Shown: one piece after another, positions 1 through 12,699 of the stretch
Layout of the letters: each line of letters starts with the position of its first letter
Numbering within the stretch: the stretch's first letter is position 1
Source of the DNA: Dermanyssus gallinae
Lineage: Eukaryota; Arthropoda; Arachnida; Mesostigmata; Dermanyssidae
Assembly (NCBI GenBank): GCA_003439945.1
Contig: QVRM01001473.1
Location: 748,001-812,000, forward strand
Direction: 5' to 3'
Length of the DNA: 64,000 nt
Position numbers and translations under genes: made by a program
The notes under the pieces: model-generated
Told to the model about the DNA's origin: nothing
Databases searched by the model: none
What the model saw: the letters and a program-made list of their open reading frames with translations, nothing else

Positions 1-3
1 GAA

Positions 4-191
4 CTAGGACCAGGCCGAGGCTGAGGACGCCACCGACCACGACGATCGTCTGGGATTGAATGCCGCGCCAATGCGTCCGCTTTTCTTCGCATAAACTGTA
101 CGACACGTGATCAGCCACAAAATGAAGCAGCAAGTTATAACGGACATAACAATGCTCGTACAGAGAAAGAACACAAGGATAATAAGAAGTC
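4..191 (-). CDS. Possible last exon of a membrane protein (partial)
   Basis: Reading the minus strand from a candidate splice acceptor (AG at 193-192) gives an open frame of 61 codons ending in TAG at 6-4. The first two bases complete a split codon, so the intron would be phase 1. About 30 residues of strongly hydrophobic sequence (LLIILVFFLC... through ...CFILWLITC) are followed by a basic, Ser-rich tail (RTVYAKKSGR..., ending SSASAWS), as expected for a transmembrane helix and a short cytoplasmic C-terminus. There is no ATG because it would be an internal or last exon. The polypyrimidine tract before the acceptor is weak, and no upstream exon was found. I do not recognise the family. A chance open frame is a real alternative. 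Confidence 0.33.
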
Positions 192-1250
192 CTACGCGCA
201 GTTCGACGACTTAACCCACTCGACTCCACGTTTATACCGATCAGCTCTACTTCTACTAACAGAAACCTTAATAATCTTCTAACTAAAATCAAGCAATATT
301 TATACGCTTACTTATATAAAGTCTGGGGATAATTTGAACAAGCTTTTCAACCTCAAACTGAGTTGATTTCGGAAGCTCACGCAAAAATCTTTACCTAGTT
401 TCAAAATGGTTTGTTTTTTCATACATTAAGTGTAATAAGTTTGGATACTAGATTTAACGCTAAAGTGCTGTGTACTCTTAACAAGTTAAAACTTGTGCAC
501 GTGAGGCAACTTCTTAGACCGTTCAATCTAATGTTAAAGAAGCGGTAATTTACATTGTTACCTGTATATACATGTATATGGAGTATGGTGAGGCTTTTTG
601 TGGCAAAGGTAAATAGATATATGTATATATGTTTCACAGTACATTCTAGCCTGTGTTCTCTATTTGAGAAGCTGGTTTGTGCAGGCGTATATTTATATGT
701 ATATACGAGATTAGAATGTACTGTAAAACTTTTACAATTTGGGACCATAGGACATCGCGATGGAGATGCCTTGTGAGCCTGATGTCATGAGTCGCAATTT
801 AGTTTCCGACACGAAGCAAAATGGGCAGATGTCCAGGACTTGTATCCTAGTAGTATATGCCCTAGTAGTTCATAATTTAGTTGTTTTAGGATCACTACAA
901 ACATGATGATTGCTAGTAACATCGTGGTAAATCACTAACATAGTGATAACTAGCAAGCACTAATTGGTAACTGTGATCAATTTATGACTCTAAAAAGAAT
1001 ATACTGCTTTGTGTCTATAATACATCGAACAGCCTAAAACTGCCGCGTCAACGGTCAGCATCGACGGTGGTTTCCTAAATAATACATAATCATGACACAA
1101 ATCATGTTATTTTGATGACTATGATAAAGCATCCTCAATGCATACATATAAACATGTCCACACAGGCACGTCGTAATCGTTGAGCTTCTAAATGAGTAAC
1201 CAGAGTTTCAGCCTAATGAAAGCAAGGAATCTGTAAAGGAAAAACTCGTG
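192..1250. other. No gene seen; AT-rich intergenic sequence
   Basis: No convincing coding sequence. It contains a 17-bp near-perfect inverted repeat, annotated separately. The ORFs here are short and out of context. Confidence 0.5.
632..728. repeat. Short inverted-repeat element (MITE-like)
   Basis: The 17-bp segment at 632-648 (TTTCACAGTACATTCTA) matches the reverse complement of 712-728 at 16 of 17 positions, giving a 97-bp unit with terminal inverted repeats. The flanks are AT-rich. No target duplication can be fixed, and the element codes for nothing visible. It could be a MITE remnant or an isolated fold-back. Confidence 0.4.
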
Positions 1251-1256
1251 GACAAC

Positions 1257-3108
1257 CTCACACACGACTTTCTAACATCCTTAATGACTATTATGCAACT
1301 TGTGTAACGGCTGACACCGAATGCTCGGCCGCTTACGAGGTACCGATGTCGATACCTGAACTGCACGAGCCATTTTCGCCTAGGCCGGTCCCTGTGGATC
1401 GAGTGCATTACCTGCTGAAAAGGGGTCACAATTTGCTCGGTGGGAGAAGGTCACATACCCTCTCAAGTCTTGAGACACTGCGCTGACGTTGTTGCTGACG
1501 CAGTGGCATTCATAGTTAATCTGTCGACACGCCAGGGGATCTACCCTACGGCCCTCAAATTGTATCGCGTTGTACCACTGTTTAAAGGCGGTGACAGACT
1601 AAGCAAGAAAAATTACAGGCCGGTCAGGATCCCCTCTCCAATGTCCAAGATTTTCGAAAAAGCTATATATGAACAGTTAAAGGAACACTTTGAGATGTTT
1701 AATGGCCCTAAGTCAGGGTCAGTTCGGTTTTCGATCCAAAATGTCGACGACTGTACCCATCATGGATTTTGTTAAAGAGGTTCGCAGAAACCTAATGTTA
1801 AAAAAGACAGTCGTCGGCGTATTTATAGATCTTAGAAAAGCATTTGATACAGTTGATGTAAATATTCTGATTAAAAAGTTAACTCGATATGGAGCGAATG
1901 ATATTTTTTTGTCTTGGCTGCGGTCGTTTATGTCGAATAGGAGGCAAGTTGTTCAAGTGGGCAATGCAATCTCGGATGTAAGAAATATATCTGTTAAGAG
2001 TGGCTCAGGGCAGTATAGGTGGTCCACTTCTCTTCAACATCTTTATTAACGACATATTTAGCGTAACAAAACATGCAAAGTTGACCTTGTTTGCGGACGA
2101 TACTACCGCCCTATTCGTCGGGAACTCCCCAACTGAGGTATAGGCTATGGTCCGCGAGGACCTTCAGAGGTTATCATCATGGTTTAGGAGTAACGGTCTC
2201 TATATGAATTGGAGGAAAACAGGTGTAATGCAATTCCTTTCCCCGCGGGGTTCCGTTACGATTAATCCCCTCCGTTTCCAGTGCGACGGCATAGCCCTTT
2301 CGCTTCTAAAGGAAACAAAGTTCCTAGGCGTTACGTTGGACGAAAAGCTGACCTTTGAAGCGCATGTCACACATACGTAATAAAATATCTGGCAGCAATG
2401 CAGCTGTATACAGAGCTCCACGAATTCTTCCCCAAAACTGCCTGATGGCGATGTATTTTGCCTACGTCCATAGTCACCTGACCTACGCTGTAGAAGTTTA
2501 TGGCTTAACACAGATGCGTCTTATCAGGTCGCTTCACCGACTCCAAAAACGATCACTGAGAACAACTCTGGACCTCTGGATGCGAGATTCAGTGCAACCG
2601 CACTACAAAAACATTAACATTTTGCCGTTTCCCCAACTTATAGAATACTGTCTCGTAGTTGAAATTAAGCGTATACTCCTTGGAGTGCATCCAAACTTAT
2701 ATGGTCTGGCAACATCAGCAACACCCATATCTACAAGGGGTAACGCATCAAACCTGCTTACTCTGTCACACGCCAACTCCAACCAGTCAAGGCTATCAAT
2801 CAGAAACATTGGGGCCTCTTACTGGAACAAAGTACCGGCCTCCGTTAGGCAGACAAAGTCCCTGCTCAAATTCAAATGCGATCTCAAAGAGCATTACCTT
2901 GAAACTTTGGTATCTAGTTAAAAGTGATATAAAAATACAATCATGTTGCAATATATTGTAAATAGGTGAAAATGGCATATATAAATTATACATTGTTATT
3001 CATAAAAGGGGTTCCCAACAAGCTATGTGCTTAATGGAGCTTGAAATTAATGTGTGCAATTATCTACAAAAAATGTCAATAAACAAACAGTTGAAACAGT
3101 TGAAACAT
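1257..3108 (+). mobile_element. Decayed non-LTR retrotransposon, CR1/L2-like (copy 1)
   Basis: Reverse-transcriptase motifs run in order across several frames: the finger region (NYRPVRIPSPMSKIFEKAIY, near 1610-1675), QFGFRSKMST near 1720-1755, the palm VFIDLRKAFDTVD near 1818-1860, and the catalytic FADDTT near 2088-2108. A C-terminal domain typical of CR1/L2/Daphne elements follows (ASYWNKVPASV near 2815). It is a pseudogene: frameshifts occur near 1715, near 2000 (the GVAQGS motif is lost) and near 2370, and the 5' half is missing. The 3' UTR ends at about 3105 in a short tandem repeat of GTTGAAACA. It is closely related to copy 2 at 46.6-48.7 kb, which diverges by small indels and substitutions. 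Clade assignment is from motif style and not from a tree. Confidence 0.85.
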
Positions 3109-3930
3109 TAGCTGGAGAACGTGGCCTCGTCACCATGCTGGATCCTAACTTCTTCCACACAATCTCGGTTATTGGGACAGACGCTCTCAATTGTAAGCCA
3201 TTTTCATATGCACTATGTGGAATAGTGTATACCGATCCCCAGCGAGCCTTCTCAAAAACACTGGAAAATTACAGCGCATGCGTGCAACTGCATTGTCAGA
3301 AGAACCCTAAAGAGGGCAGGAATATACTTTAAACCTGATCTAAAGGTCTTTACTTTTAATAGGGAACTGCGACACTATGGACTAACCGTTTCTTCATGGT
3401 CTCACGGTTTAAAGCTTAGTCTGAGTCGTAATAGCGTCATGTACGACGGCACCGTCGTCCTTTCCATGCCACGGTACAATTAATTAAATACATTTGGATG
3501 GGTCGCAGAAGACGGAGACTCGCAGAAGCGAGGAGAGTATCTCGACCTGTCAATGAGCTACTACTTTGTACAGGTTGCCGGTGCAGAGACAATTTGCGCG
3601 GGTAATTGTTCCTGTAAATTTCGAAGGATATTGCGAAACGCATAGGGGAACTCACAAGCAATCGAGGCAGTCTAACGTTTGCCGACTGAACTGTGATAGC
3701 AGGCGAACGATAAAACACTCTAGCGGACGGCAATCTCACAAGGCATATACAGAGACAAACATTTTAGTGCGATGACGACAGCATTACGGCCCGTGAATCA
3801 ATGACTCCGAAAGTGACATCCGGGAACGACTAGGCCCAAAAGTCAACGCACTTTCATGCGTGCACCGAACACAAGCATCTGGACTGGACGCAGGAGAACG
3901 TAGGAAAATGGAGAAGTGGCACAGAAAGGC
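3109..3930. other. No identified gene
   Basis: Directly after the LINE tail, an open stretch continues to 3332 on the plus strand, but I recognise no family in it. The remainder shows no coding signature or repeat structure I can name. Confidence 0.35.
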
Positions 3931-3939
3931 TCACACGGA

Positions 3940-5215
3940 TATCAGGGCAGTGTAGGACTGCGAACGACATGGCGTATTAGAACTGCTAAGCGCAGAAGCA
4001 CTTCGAGGAGTGGATATTCTCATTTTGACGGAAAGCTGTGAAACCTTCTGCTCTGAGAGGCTTCTGCAAATATCCCGCACTAGAAAGATAAGAGACACGG
4101 CAGGCCAAGTGGAGGTTCTAATGTTTACGAGAGCACAAATTGGGGAAATGAAGATAGAATTGATTGCGGAAAACTTTGTAGCGGTAGCGCTAAATTGTGG
4201 CAACCTTATAAAAGACCGGCAAGTGTGGAGTCCACTGAAATAATGACAAAACGTATTATATTTGGAGCTGAAGTGGTGTCGAGAAAAGAGCGGGGCTTAG
4301 AAGACACATGCCCGTGGGGATCGCACTAACGGTTAGCAGCAGTAGGGACGAGGACAGCTGTAGGCCAGGATTGAGACAAAACTAGGTGGTGGGATTTTCT
4401 TAAGGAGAGTTAGGCGAGTGTTTATACTGTGTTACACCCGAAGAATGCGTATAAACAGAGCGAGAAGCTTGGAGGAAAGTAACATGTAACAGTTGGCACA
4501 TAAGGTGTTCTCGACCCAATGTCAAAAAGACTGGAGCACTTCTTCGAAAAAAGAAAGACGGTACCAGAGGAATAACATGGGTCTAGAAAATCGAAGTCAC
4601 CCCTAAGGCCATGCGCCAATTGCTAGCAGAGATTTGGGACACTTTATCCGAACCAAGGAAAGCGTTAGACGCGGCATTTATGAAGCTTAAGGCCGCCTTT
4701 GACCTAGCGCCGAGAAACATAATCATAGAGAAGTTAGCCATAGAAAGGGCTTTTTATCGATTGTTAAGTAAGACTTTTGAGTACTATTCTTAAGGAGAGT
4801 ACAGTATGCATCAACAATGGTATAAACATTTTGGGTAAAGCGACGCAACCCACGGGAGTAAGCCCAGGCGGACGGAGTCAGTTCGTTGTTTATTTGGGAT
4901 ATTATTAGCAGACCGGGTGAGATAGGGGTGGGACCTAAGAGTGGCCAATACTCGCATATATGCAGATGACATTGCAATCTATAGCAGGAGGCTCTAAGTT
5001 TAAACAGGGATTGGAGGGACTAAACAATCATAAGAACATGTTTAGCATTAACTGGCAAAAGGCAGTAGCAGTTTCGACGTTTTCAAGAGGTGCTCAACAG
5101 ACGTTCCTCAATGGATTCCGCGATCCTCAAAAGTTTTGTACTAGCGCGAAGTGCTTAGACCAGTGCGGCAGATACCACGCCGGAGCACGTTCAGAGCCAA
5201 ACTAGCAAGATAGAG
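3940..5215 (+). mobile_element. Degenerate LINE fragment (endonuclease and RT remnants)
   Basis: A segment near 4010-4240 resembles the start of an AP-endonuclease domain (DILILTESCET). Near 4655-4780 an RT-like segment reads ALDAAFMKLKAAFDLAPRN, the motif-A region of RTE-like elements. Near 4956-4975 a frame gives YADDIAI, the catalytic motif. Frames change repeatedly and stops are frequent, so this is an old, inactive copy. Its ends cannot be defined and no target duplication is visible. Confidence 0.6.
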
Positions 5216-5702
5216 AGGATCCAGTGATGCGAAATAGACACTTATAATGCTTATGTATATACTGAATAAAAATACTATATTTTAATAAGAGAACATAAAA
5301 TTGAGAAATAATCTGACAGGATAAACGGACAAGTCACCCTGAGTATCTAGAACTAGATATTTGTTCTTCGGTGAGTAGGTCAAAGTGGAACCCGTGTCCA
5401 CGGCTTCTTTATAGTCAAAAACATTTTTCATCTATACATCCAGGCCTCAAGAAGAGTCTGCAAAACTTGGCAAAGGTGGGGAATACGTTTATTCGTAGAA
5501 TCGCATATAAGCGTGAAGAAAACAAATTCGCAAGCATTGTGAATTAATTACAGAAAAGTCATTGTGACACATTAAATGTGCTTCAGCACAAGCAGCTCAA
5601 ATTTAGCAAAAATGTTATTTAAACGTCGAGTTAACGGGAAAGATATATTGTGTAAAAGCTTTAGAAGGTAACAACCGATAAGGCTGTGAATTAAATCTTC
5701 TC

Positions 5703-6165
5703 GTGGAAAGTTACAAAACATCTTTATGGGAACCATTTGTGCAACAAACACACTATTGCCTTATCGAATCTGCAAGGACCCAAAACACCCGGGGCTCGGC
5801 ATCTCACTTGCTCATTGTCTCCTCGGCCACAAGTACACAATCAAGGTTTGCACTCTGTGATGTAGGTGGTATCCTGTGGAACAAGTTTCCTAGTGACATT
5901 AGGGCACTTATATCGCTTAGTCAATTCTAAAACACTGCGAGAACGCACTATCTAACCTTACTTGTGTCTGAATAAACCATTATTATGTAAACATGTACAC
6001 AATCCATAGATAAATAATTGCAATAATACGAGATACTACGGTGGTAATGTATAAAATTTCACTGTAACTTGTACATATGCCTCGCACTATGTGGCTATAT
6101 GAAGTTATCACAAAAATGAGAAACTACAATTAAGTGTCAATAAACGTCATATCATATATCATATC
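5703..6165 (+). mobile_element. 3' end of a diverged CR1/L2-like LINE
   Basis: The peptide at about 5785-5930 (TRGSASHLLIVSSATSTQSR, then GGILWNKFPSDIRA) aligns with the C-terminus of the LINE at 1.3-3.1 kb (TRGNASNLLTLSHANSNQSR, then GASYWNKVPASVRQ), so it is a related but older family member. A stop and a 3' UTR follow. It ends near 6140-6170 in AATAAA-like sequence and a short repeat built on ATATC, the simple-repeat tail usual for CR1/L2 elements. Only the last part of the element is present. Confidence 0.6.
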
Positions 6166-6394
6166 ATTATTTTAATAATAAGTTGTCAGGAATATTATTT
6201 AGAATATTATTTATTGTAAACGTCGGTGACAGAGTATATACAGATCCTACCCCAAACAGCGAAAAAAAATAACGCCTGCAAGGATCTGCAACCCTTTTGT
6301 ATTGTTAGCGAGCCATCAACGAATGACATATGCGTATTGTTATTAATGATCAGTGCCAAAGTTATTCCCTAGTCAATAATGCGCATGCGTCTTT

Positions 6395-6427
6395 ATGTCA
6401 ATAACCAATTTAATTGGTTATTGACAT
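6395..6427. repeat. Perfect 16-bp-arm palindrome
   Basis: ATGTCAATAACCAATT at 6395-6410 is followed by a single T and then its exact reverse complement at 6412-6427. With a 1-base spacer this can extrude as a cruciform. Its origin is unknown; it may be a fold-back remnant of an element terminus. Confidence 0.9.
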
Positions 6428-7800
6428 GCTATAGTCGTAAGCCTACTACAGGAAATTAAAAAAAAAAAGAATTAACGTGTAATAGACTTACAGCCATTAG
6501 TGCAAATAAAATGCCTCATGAAATACCGACTGAGGCGCTTTTCCTTTCGCCCGACGAGAGGATCGTGGTGCCAAAACAACTACCAACGCTTGGCAAAGTA
6601 CATGATCCGCTGAGCCGCAAAGATACAGGCCAGCAAACCTTGGCGCCCTTCCTCTTTTCCAAGTGCACAAAAAAGGTTCTCAACTCACTTGGCTCTTCTC
6701 TTAATTATAAGGGCTACTTGGGCAATGGCATCTTGTTAGGCAGGGAAGTCAATACGGCACCGGAGTGCATTCAAAAGTCCTAAACTTCTAAGACGTGAGA
6801 GGTCCACGCCCCAATACGAAATTATACTGGACAAGACGCATGGCAAACTTGCTTCTTTTTGTACCTTAGTGCTGACAGGCTACGAAGCTACAGCTTGAGA
6901 TATATGTCGACCCCATTCTACGGAAAATCCGCTCTATGCCTTTGACGAGCATATACCAAGAACTACCCATATACGCCTCAATTCCCTACTCAAAACAAAA
7001 GTAGACCAGAAGCAAGTGCGTTACCCTGCGAAGCAGATTCCCCGTTAAAGACGGGCTGACGGCACCTACCAAATGTATAATCATCTGGTGTGCGGTCTAC
7101 AGTTTCTTGCGGCCGCTAACCTCCTTCCTCTGTTAACATGGGACTCTATAGAAATTCGACATCGAGAAAGGGAAAAACGGCTACGATATTCATATCACAA
7201 ATCAAACCTCCCATCGATATGGTACCAAATGATCCCCCAAAATGCACGATTTTATAGCTCTAAATGCTTGCAATTTATTAGCGTATTGATTGATAAAAAA
7301 CATTCTGTACTGAACGTGAGATCTGAACAATTAGACATCACAGGATTTCGATGTGTGCGATTTTATCTAATACAACTATTTTTATGTCGCTAGCTGTCGT
7401 TAAATGTATCTCAGGCAAACCAGAATTTTCCGGCGACCGCAACGGTGTACGGCTGGTTACATACAGCCTGTATCCGGAAGCCGCTAATGTCATCTATCTA
7501 TTAACATAGAATTCTATAGAAGCACGACATCGGGGGGGGGGGGGGGTGCGGCTTACTGTAATTACGACAAACGTCCATCGGTTTGTCATCCCCATACAAT
7601 TCGCATTTTTCTAAATGTGTGTGTTTTGTGTTGTAATGGCCAACAAATGAGTTAATTAACGTAAAAGCTCCAAAATTAGACGTAGAACGCTGGAATTTTA
7701 CTTGGGGATAAAGCCCTATCCCCGGGGAGTGTGTATGGATGCTACGGAAAACTTCTAGCCTTTTTTCTGTTATTCATGGCTATCATAACCTGGTCTGTTC
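6428..7800. other. No identified gene; contains a G-run
   Basis: ORFs at 6511-6783 and 7073-7393 are open but match nothing I recognise and have no splice context. A run of 15 Gs lies near 7532-7546. I see no RNA gene. Confidence 0.35.
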
Positions 7801-7814
7801 GAATATGAACTTCC

Positions 7815-8264
7815 ATGAAGAGAACACAGAGAGCATATGTCGACTGTGCGTGTAGTCTCTCAAGCGTGTGGCGTGATGTATCATCCGCCTGCCTAATCCT
7901 TGTGAAGAGATTGAATGACATGCCAAGAGCAGCTGACAACAGTAGAAATATCAATGTTAAATGCATACTCAATATGAGTAAAATCACCGCTAGAAGAGAC
8001 TTTGGGCATGGAAGCCAAGCTCGAGTATACGATATCCTGCAAGCACCCACCCAATACCACCTTGGACTCACTAAAAAAGTCTACACTTGCCATGGCTCGA
8101 TAATTTTTGCTACGATTCGTTTTTCTCGACACACCGCATCTGATGTCACGCTAATGAAGCTCCCAGCTAATTTGGTTGCCACCCGACTTGGAACAGTGAA
8201 AACACTGATAGGAAAACGTTTCGATTCACACAATGATTTGTGCCATGGTGTGCTCCGAAAATAG
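7815..8264 (+). other. Unrecognised 149-codon ORF
   Basis: An ATG-initiated open frame without low-complexity sequence. It has no recognisable domain, signal peptide or membrane segment, and no Kozak or splice context that stands out. It could be an exon-like chance ORF or old transposon sequence. No function is assigned. Confidence 0.15.
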
Positions 8265-8439
8265 ATTAATCGTCTCAAGAAAAATATAGAAATTGGTGAA
8301 ACTCTTATCGAAATGTAAATAGTGATTATAGTTTGCAAGAGCAGAAAAAGCCGCTGTGTCCTAGAAATTTCAGGAACCTTGTCAGGTGTATATATATAGA
8401 TATATATATATATATATTCAAACACCCACCTTAGTAAGA

Positions 8440-9075
8440 TTGCCTAATGGTTGGTACTCGTGAGAACTCCAATTACGATTCCGTGAGAGCAACGCTTGTG
8501 GCGAACGCCGACGATGATTTCACAGCCGATTTAACCACAATCACAGGTGCCCGTGCATATGCAGATACGTCCACCACACGCACTCAACCAGTCAGTCATT
8601 AAAGGAGGCGATCAATTTGCGGCAGATTTGAGCACCGTCGACAGAAATAAACAGCAGCAACAACAACAACAATGAAAACAATTATAATAATAGCAGTAGC
8701 AACAACAACAACAACAAAAATAATAAGGCAGGCAGCGTTGATGGCCAAGCCAATGTCCACCACCAAGGAACTCCAATGGCTTCGAAACGACTCGTGATTA
8801 AGAAAGTTGCCTTAGTAGCGTGTCAGATGGCGTTCACTCATTCACACTCGGCGGAAAGCACGCCAACTGAACAACAGGGCGACTTGCGCGGCTACAGCGT
8901 GCTGGATGGAGTTCGTGCGTCCCCGTTATCGCAGACTGCCACAGCGAGTCGATGGACAGGTGCCGGAATATACAATACGCGTTCGAGTCCCCCCCGGCCG
9001 GGGCACCGAATGACAACATCCATCTGGATCGTGGACGAGATCTATCAGCTTAGCGGGATTACACCCGATAGATAA
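8440..9075. other. CAA/CAG-rich stretch with a weak tRNA-like head
   Basis: Near 8440-8495 a segment after a (TA)n tract has a box-A-like TGCCTAATGGTTGG and a weak box-B-like ACGATTCC about 30 bases on, possibly a decayed SINE head. From 8650 to 8720 there are (CAA)n/(CAG)n repeats. A 99-codon ORF at 8776-9075 is unrecognised. None of these supports a gene call on its own. Confidence 0.25.
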
Positions 9076-9675
9076 TTGGAATTGCCGTCTCGATACGACG
9101 GGCTCATGTGTTGTACTCTAGGTATGCTGTGGATGTACTGTAGATATCATGTAGCTGCTTATCTGAGAGGTATCTAACAGTCACAGGCAATCACAATCAT
9201 CAGTACCGAAAATAAACGCCAAGAGGAGTGCCGACCACCTGCGAAAGACGTTAACATAAATGACAGCCATATGCATCTAAACGCTTGTCGGCCATTGGCA
9301 GAAAAGACGGAACTCATCTGTTCTTTCAGACGCGCTCATCCATAAGTGCTCACACATGCGGCGGGCTGTTCAACCTGTTAACTAATCACACCACACACAC
9401 TAAACGCCGCATACAGTAGCCGATAATTAACGTTAGTTGGTGCGCTTTGCCCATCGCTAGTGAGGGCAAGTAGGGGAAAAGTGGCATCTTTGAATTGACC
9501 GTTGTTATTATTATTAGGCAGTCACGCTTGGAGGAGATCATCTCGTCAGCAAAAAACGGCTGTAAGTGGATCTTACGCCAGGTGCCTCAACCACAGCCAA
9601 ACGCTATTGAGCCTAACGTAATGTAGCAATTTCTAATATCGGAATCATGTCAGTAGCAAAATAAACATATGTTGC

Positions 9676-9678
<3 letters not shown>

Positions 9679-9711
<33 letters not shown>

Positions 9712-9737
9712 ATATAACAGACGAAGATAATTGCGTG

Positions 9738-9772
<35 letters not shown>
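9679..9772. repeat. Twin (TA)n microsatellites
   Basis: Two (TA)n tracts of about 30 bp (about 9679-9708 and 9738-9771) separated by a unique spacer of about 30 bp. No coding sequence flanks them. Confidence 0.9.
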
Positions 9773-9775
<3 letters not shown>

Positions 9776-9779
9776 GAAA

Positions 9780-10890
9780 TATCTATTTACTTTTTTCTGC
9801 ACTTACAACAAATAAGCACGGATCTTTGAACGAGAACTCCATGCAGCATGCAAACAGATGGCCAGGCACGACTGGACGACATTTTGAACCATCGGAACAT
9901 CATTAGGAACCTCGCCACGATCAACATAATCAAACAGAAAGACTTGATGCGAGCCGCAATTTGCACTCATGTGCGAAATGTGGCGAATTTTTTATTAAGA
10001 GCCTAAAATAGGAATGCAGTTGGTCCCAGTGATCATGTAACCCAACTTGTTGGCCTCCACCGGTCATTGGCTAACTCAGTCTGTTAGTTCTGGCTGGGTC
10101 CAATGGTGCAGGGTTCTCATGAAACCGGCTTCACTCTTCCAGTTAGACGTGGAACGAAAGCCACTAGAGTCAATAACCAGAAAGACACGGGATCTCGCGT
10201 CTTCTGTGGCAAGTACAAATCTGTCGGCCACATTGTCCAAAAGCTGTCTGAGGATGCCAGATCAACATAGCAGATGTGTATGAAAGTATATCTGTGCTAT
10301 ACATATTGTTCACGAGAGGCGAAAAAGATTATGACCTAAAAACCGTCGGTCTAATCTCCATCGACTTGTGCGGTAAAATAAATGCAAAAACGGTGCCCTT
10401 CGGTAAAGAAGACTTCAAAGGTGTGATATATTAAAAGTCTATGCGCCATTTGCTAAACCATCTTACCCCTCAATTCGGAGATAAAAACTGTTCTCTCATA
10501 ACCTTCTAGGTGTATCCATTAAAAAATTACTTATAACAAAGATTCCCGCAAGGTCTGCACTCGAAGAAATGTCCATTGAGGAGATTGGAACTTGAAAAAA
10601 GCGCCATTTTTAAACTAAAAAATACAAACTTTTTAATAATGGCAGCTAAGAATTTGCAATACAAATATTCTCTTCCGAACCAAGGCGCAGCTTTCATTAC
10701 TGGGAGTATTAAAGCTTACGTCACCACGGACTGCGCTTAAGACTAAACACCTAATCTAGATAAATAATGTAATTCAACACGTATTTGATAGAATAGGTAC
10801 TGCCCAGCTCTGTACGCATTCAACAATGGATTAGCTACATACGGGAATTGCGGATAGCAATGACCTGAGTTCATCGTTACATTCGCATAC
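9780..10890. other. No identified gene
   Basis: AT-rich intergenic sequence with short ORFs only. A few peptide stretches near 10330-10600 look like heavily eroded LINE sequence, but I cannot support a boundary or family. Confidence 0.35.
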
Positions 10891-11020
10891 GTTCACTAGT
10901 TTATATGTGCGTTGTCTCCTCGCTACAAGCTATGTTCCGGAAAGATTGAAATCTTCGGTGGAATTAACACTATTTAAATCGAAATTAAAAAAAAATCACA
11001 AACAAATGCAGCTGTCGCAA
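10890..11020 (+). mobile_element. Short LINE C-terminal remnant
   Basis: One frame gives ATSYVPERLKSSVELTLFKS then KLKKNHKQM. The pattern Pro-x-x-(I/L)(+)-x-S-x-S-(L)-x-x-F-K-x-x-L-K is the usual C-terminus of CR1/L2-like RT proteins. A poly-A-rich stretch follows. Only about 40 codons are recognisable, so the family is uncertain. Confidence 0.45.
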
Positions 11021-11640
11021 CAGATAATTATGCTTTTTTTTCATTCATGGAAGTTAAGGCGTTTAGTATCCTAGTGATGCGACAGAGACGGCCAAATTAC
11101 CAACCTTTTACTAATCATCAGACACAACCCCAGACAGTTATTTTGATTCATGTCGAGCTACTCTGAGCTACAGCTTAACCGAACACAATGCTCAAACTGC
11201 TAAGAAACATTATTAGAGTAGTCATTAACATCTCGGAATAGAAAACTACCTATGAATAAAATACGAATTATATGGACAGGCACATAGGCAGTTACTTGCA
11301 GCTTAAAGCATATATTGAACACTATACTAGTCGATTAATATATAAGCATATATATACACACTAGTAAATAACAGCATGCTTTATTTTATCGACACAGGCT
11401 CGTTTGAATCTAACTGCCTCCCGTGTCCTGTATTTTTAGCCAACAGAACAGTAGCCGAAAGCTATCAGCTTCGTTGTCATATGTGGCCGACATTCTCGTT
11501 TGCGTCGTTATTTTGGAAAGGAAAAATGCTTTCCCGCATACCTGAGACGGGTTTCGATTCCGATGTTGTTTGTATAATACCCGCTTAAAATCTCTCATCT
11601 AAATGCCTCGGAACGTGGTGAGAAATCGTGCTGGAATCGT
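11021..11640. other. No identified gene
   Basis: AT-rich sequence. A 70-codon ORF at 11376-11588 is unrecognised and has no splice context. Confidence 0.35.
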
Positions 11641-11649
11641 TCTTTAGTA

Positions 11650-12690
11650 CTACTTTAACCCCCTATTTCTTCTTGAGGGTTGCGTGAGCAGAGCGCCCAT
11701 CGCGTTCTGTACCAGACCTTTACGTTTAGTGACGATCGCAGCAAAATCCTTCATGATGTTCCAGCTATGGGTGTCGCAGAAGATTGCCTGCACCATTTGT
11801 CCGTATGCTCTAGGACCCGCGCCAGTCGCGCCCTGTTCGCGGTGGGCGTCGCGCATATTTCGCCCCGTGTGCGCATACGGGATGTCTGTCAGGTCGGTAT
11901 CCAAGAGTGCCCCCAAGTGTTTTGCTTTGCTGGAGAGGGCAATGTAATGTCCCTTTAGGTTCAGGTTGAGTTGGGGGAGCCGTTTCAGCCCTTTCAGAAT
12001 TATTGCCACAGTTTTGTGTGGGTCTAGGCAAAGTCCATGCAGAGTTAGCCAGATGGAAATAAATGTTTTGTAGAGCGCCAGCTGCTGTAATCACGCGACG
12101 TAATCAAATATCCAGAGTAAGGAAGACGTCTGGACATCGTCGTACTCAATGTTTCACTAAGTTGGACCCAGGACGGAGCCCTCAGGACCCCTGCGATGAC
12201 AGTATATAATCTCTGATAGGCAACCGTACGTTGTAGCAGGTAAAATGCTCAAATACATTTAAGATAGGGCGATATAAAAAGATGTGCTAGCGCGTCATTT
12301 GTAGCGCTCTATAAGAGAAAGTTTTTGATGTCAAGCAGGATTGCCAGGCAGTGCATTATCGTTTGTGCGCGAGTATCTCTTGAAGTTTTGGTCTATGGTC
12401 AAAAGACCTTGAATTTTGCCATGTACTGAGTGACCTGAGCAAAAGCTGTGTTTGTACTCCGAGACTGCTTTTTGTCATCCAGTTCCTTTGACAGCCCAAT
12501 ATGGATAAAACGCCCATCTGGCTTGAAGAGACTAAGCAGGATGCTAATGGATCTGAAAGTAGAGGGGTCATTTTGAGCGGTTTTTACGGTTTTAGGAAAT
12601 AGGGGCAGTCGAGGAAGTGCCCAATCCATAATGGCCTCCACCATTTTTATAAAAAAATAAAAGGATGCTTTTATAAAATAATTTTAACGG
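11650..12690 (-). mobile_element. Degenerate non-LTR retrotransposon RT
   Basis: On the minus strand the order is: finger region near 12640-12420 (LPLFPKTVKTAQNDPSTFRS, then a KPDGRFIHIGLSKELDD stretch), a palm-like ILLDIK at about 12350, then near 11990-11900 the thumb motif KAKHLGALLDTDL. Several frame changes and stops separate these, and the FADD box is not readable. This is an old fragment of a jockey/CR1/I-type element; the clade is not determinable by eye. Confidence 0.6.
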
Positions 12691-12699
12691 CTTCTTATG

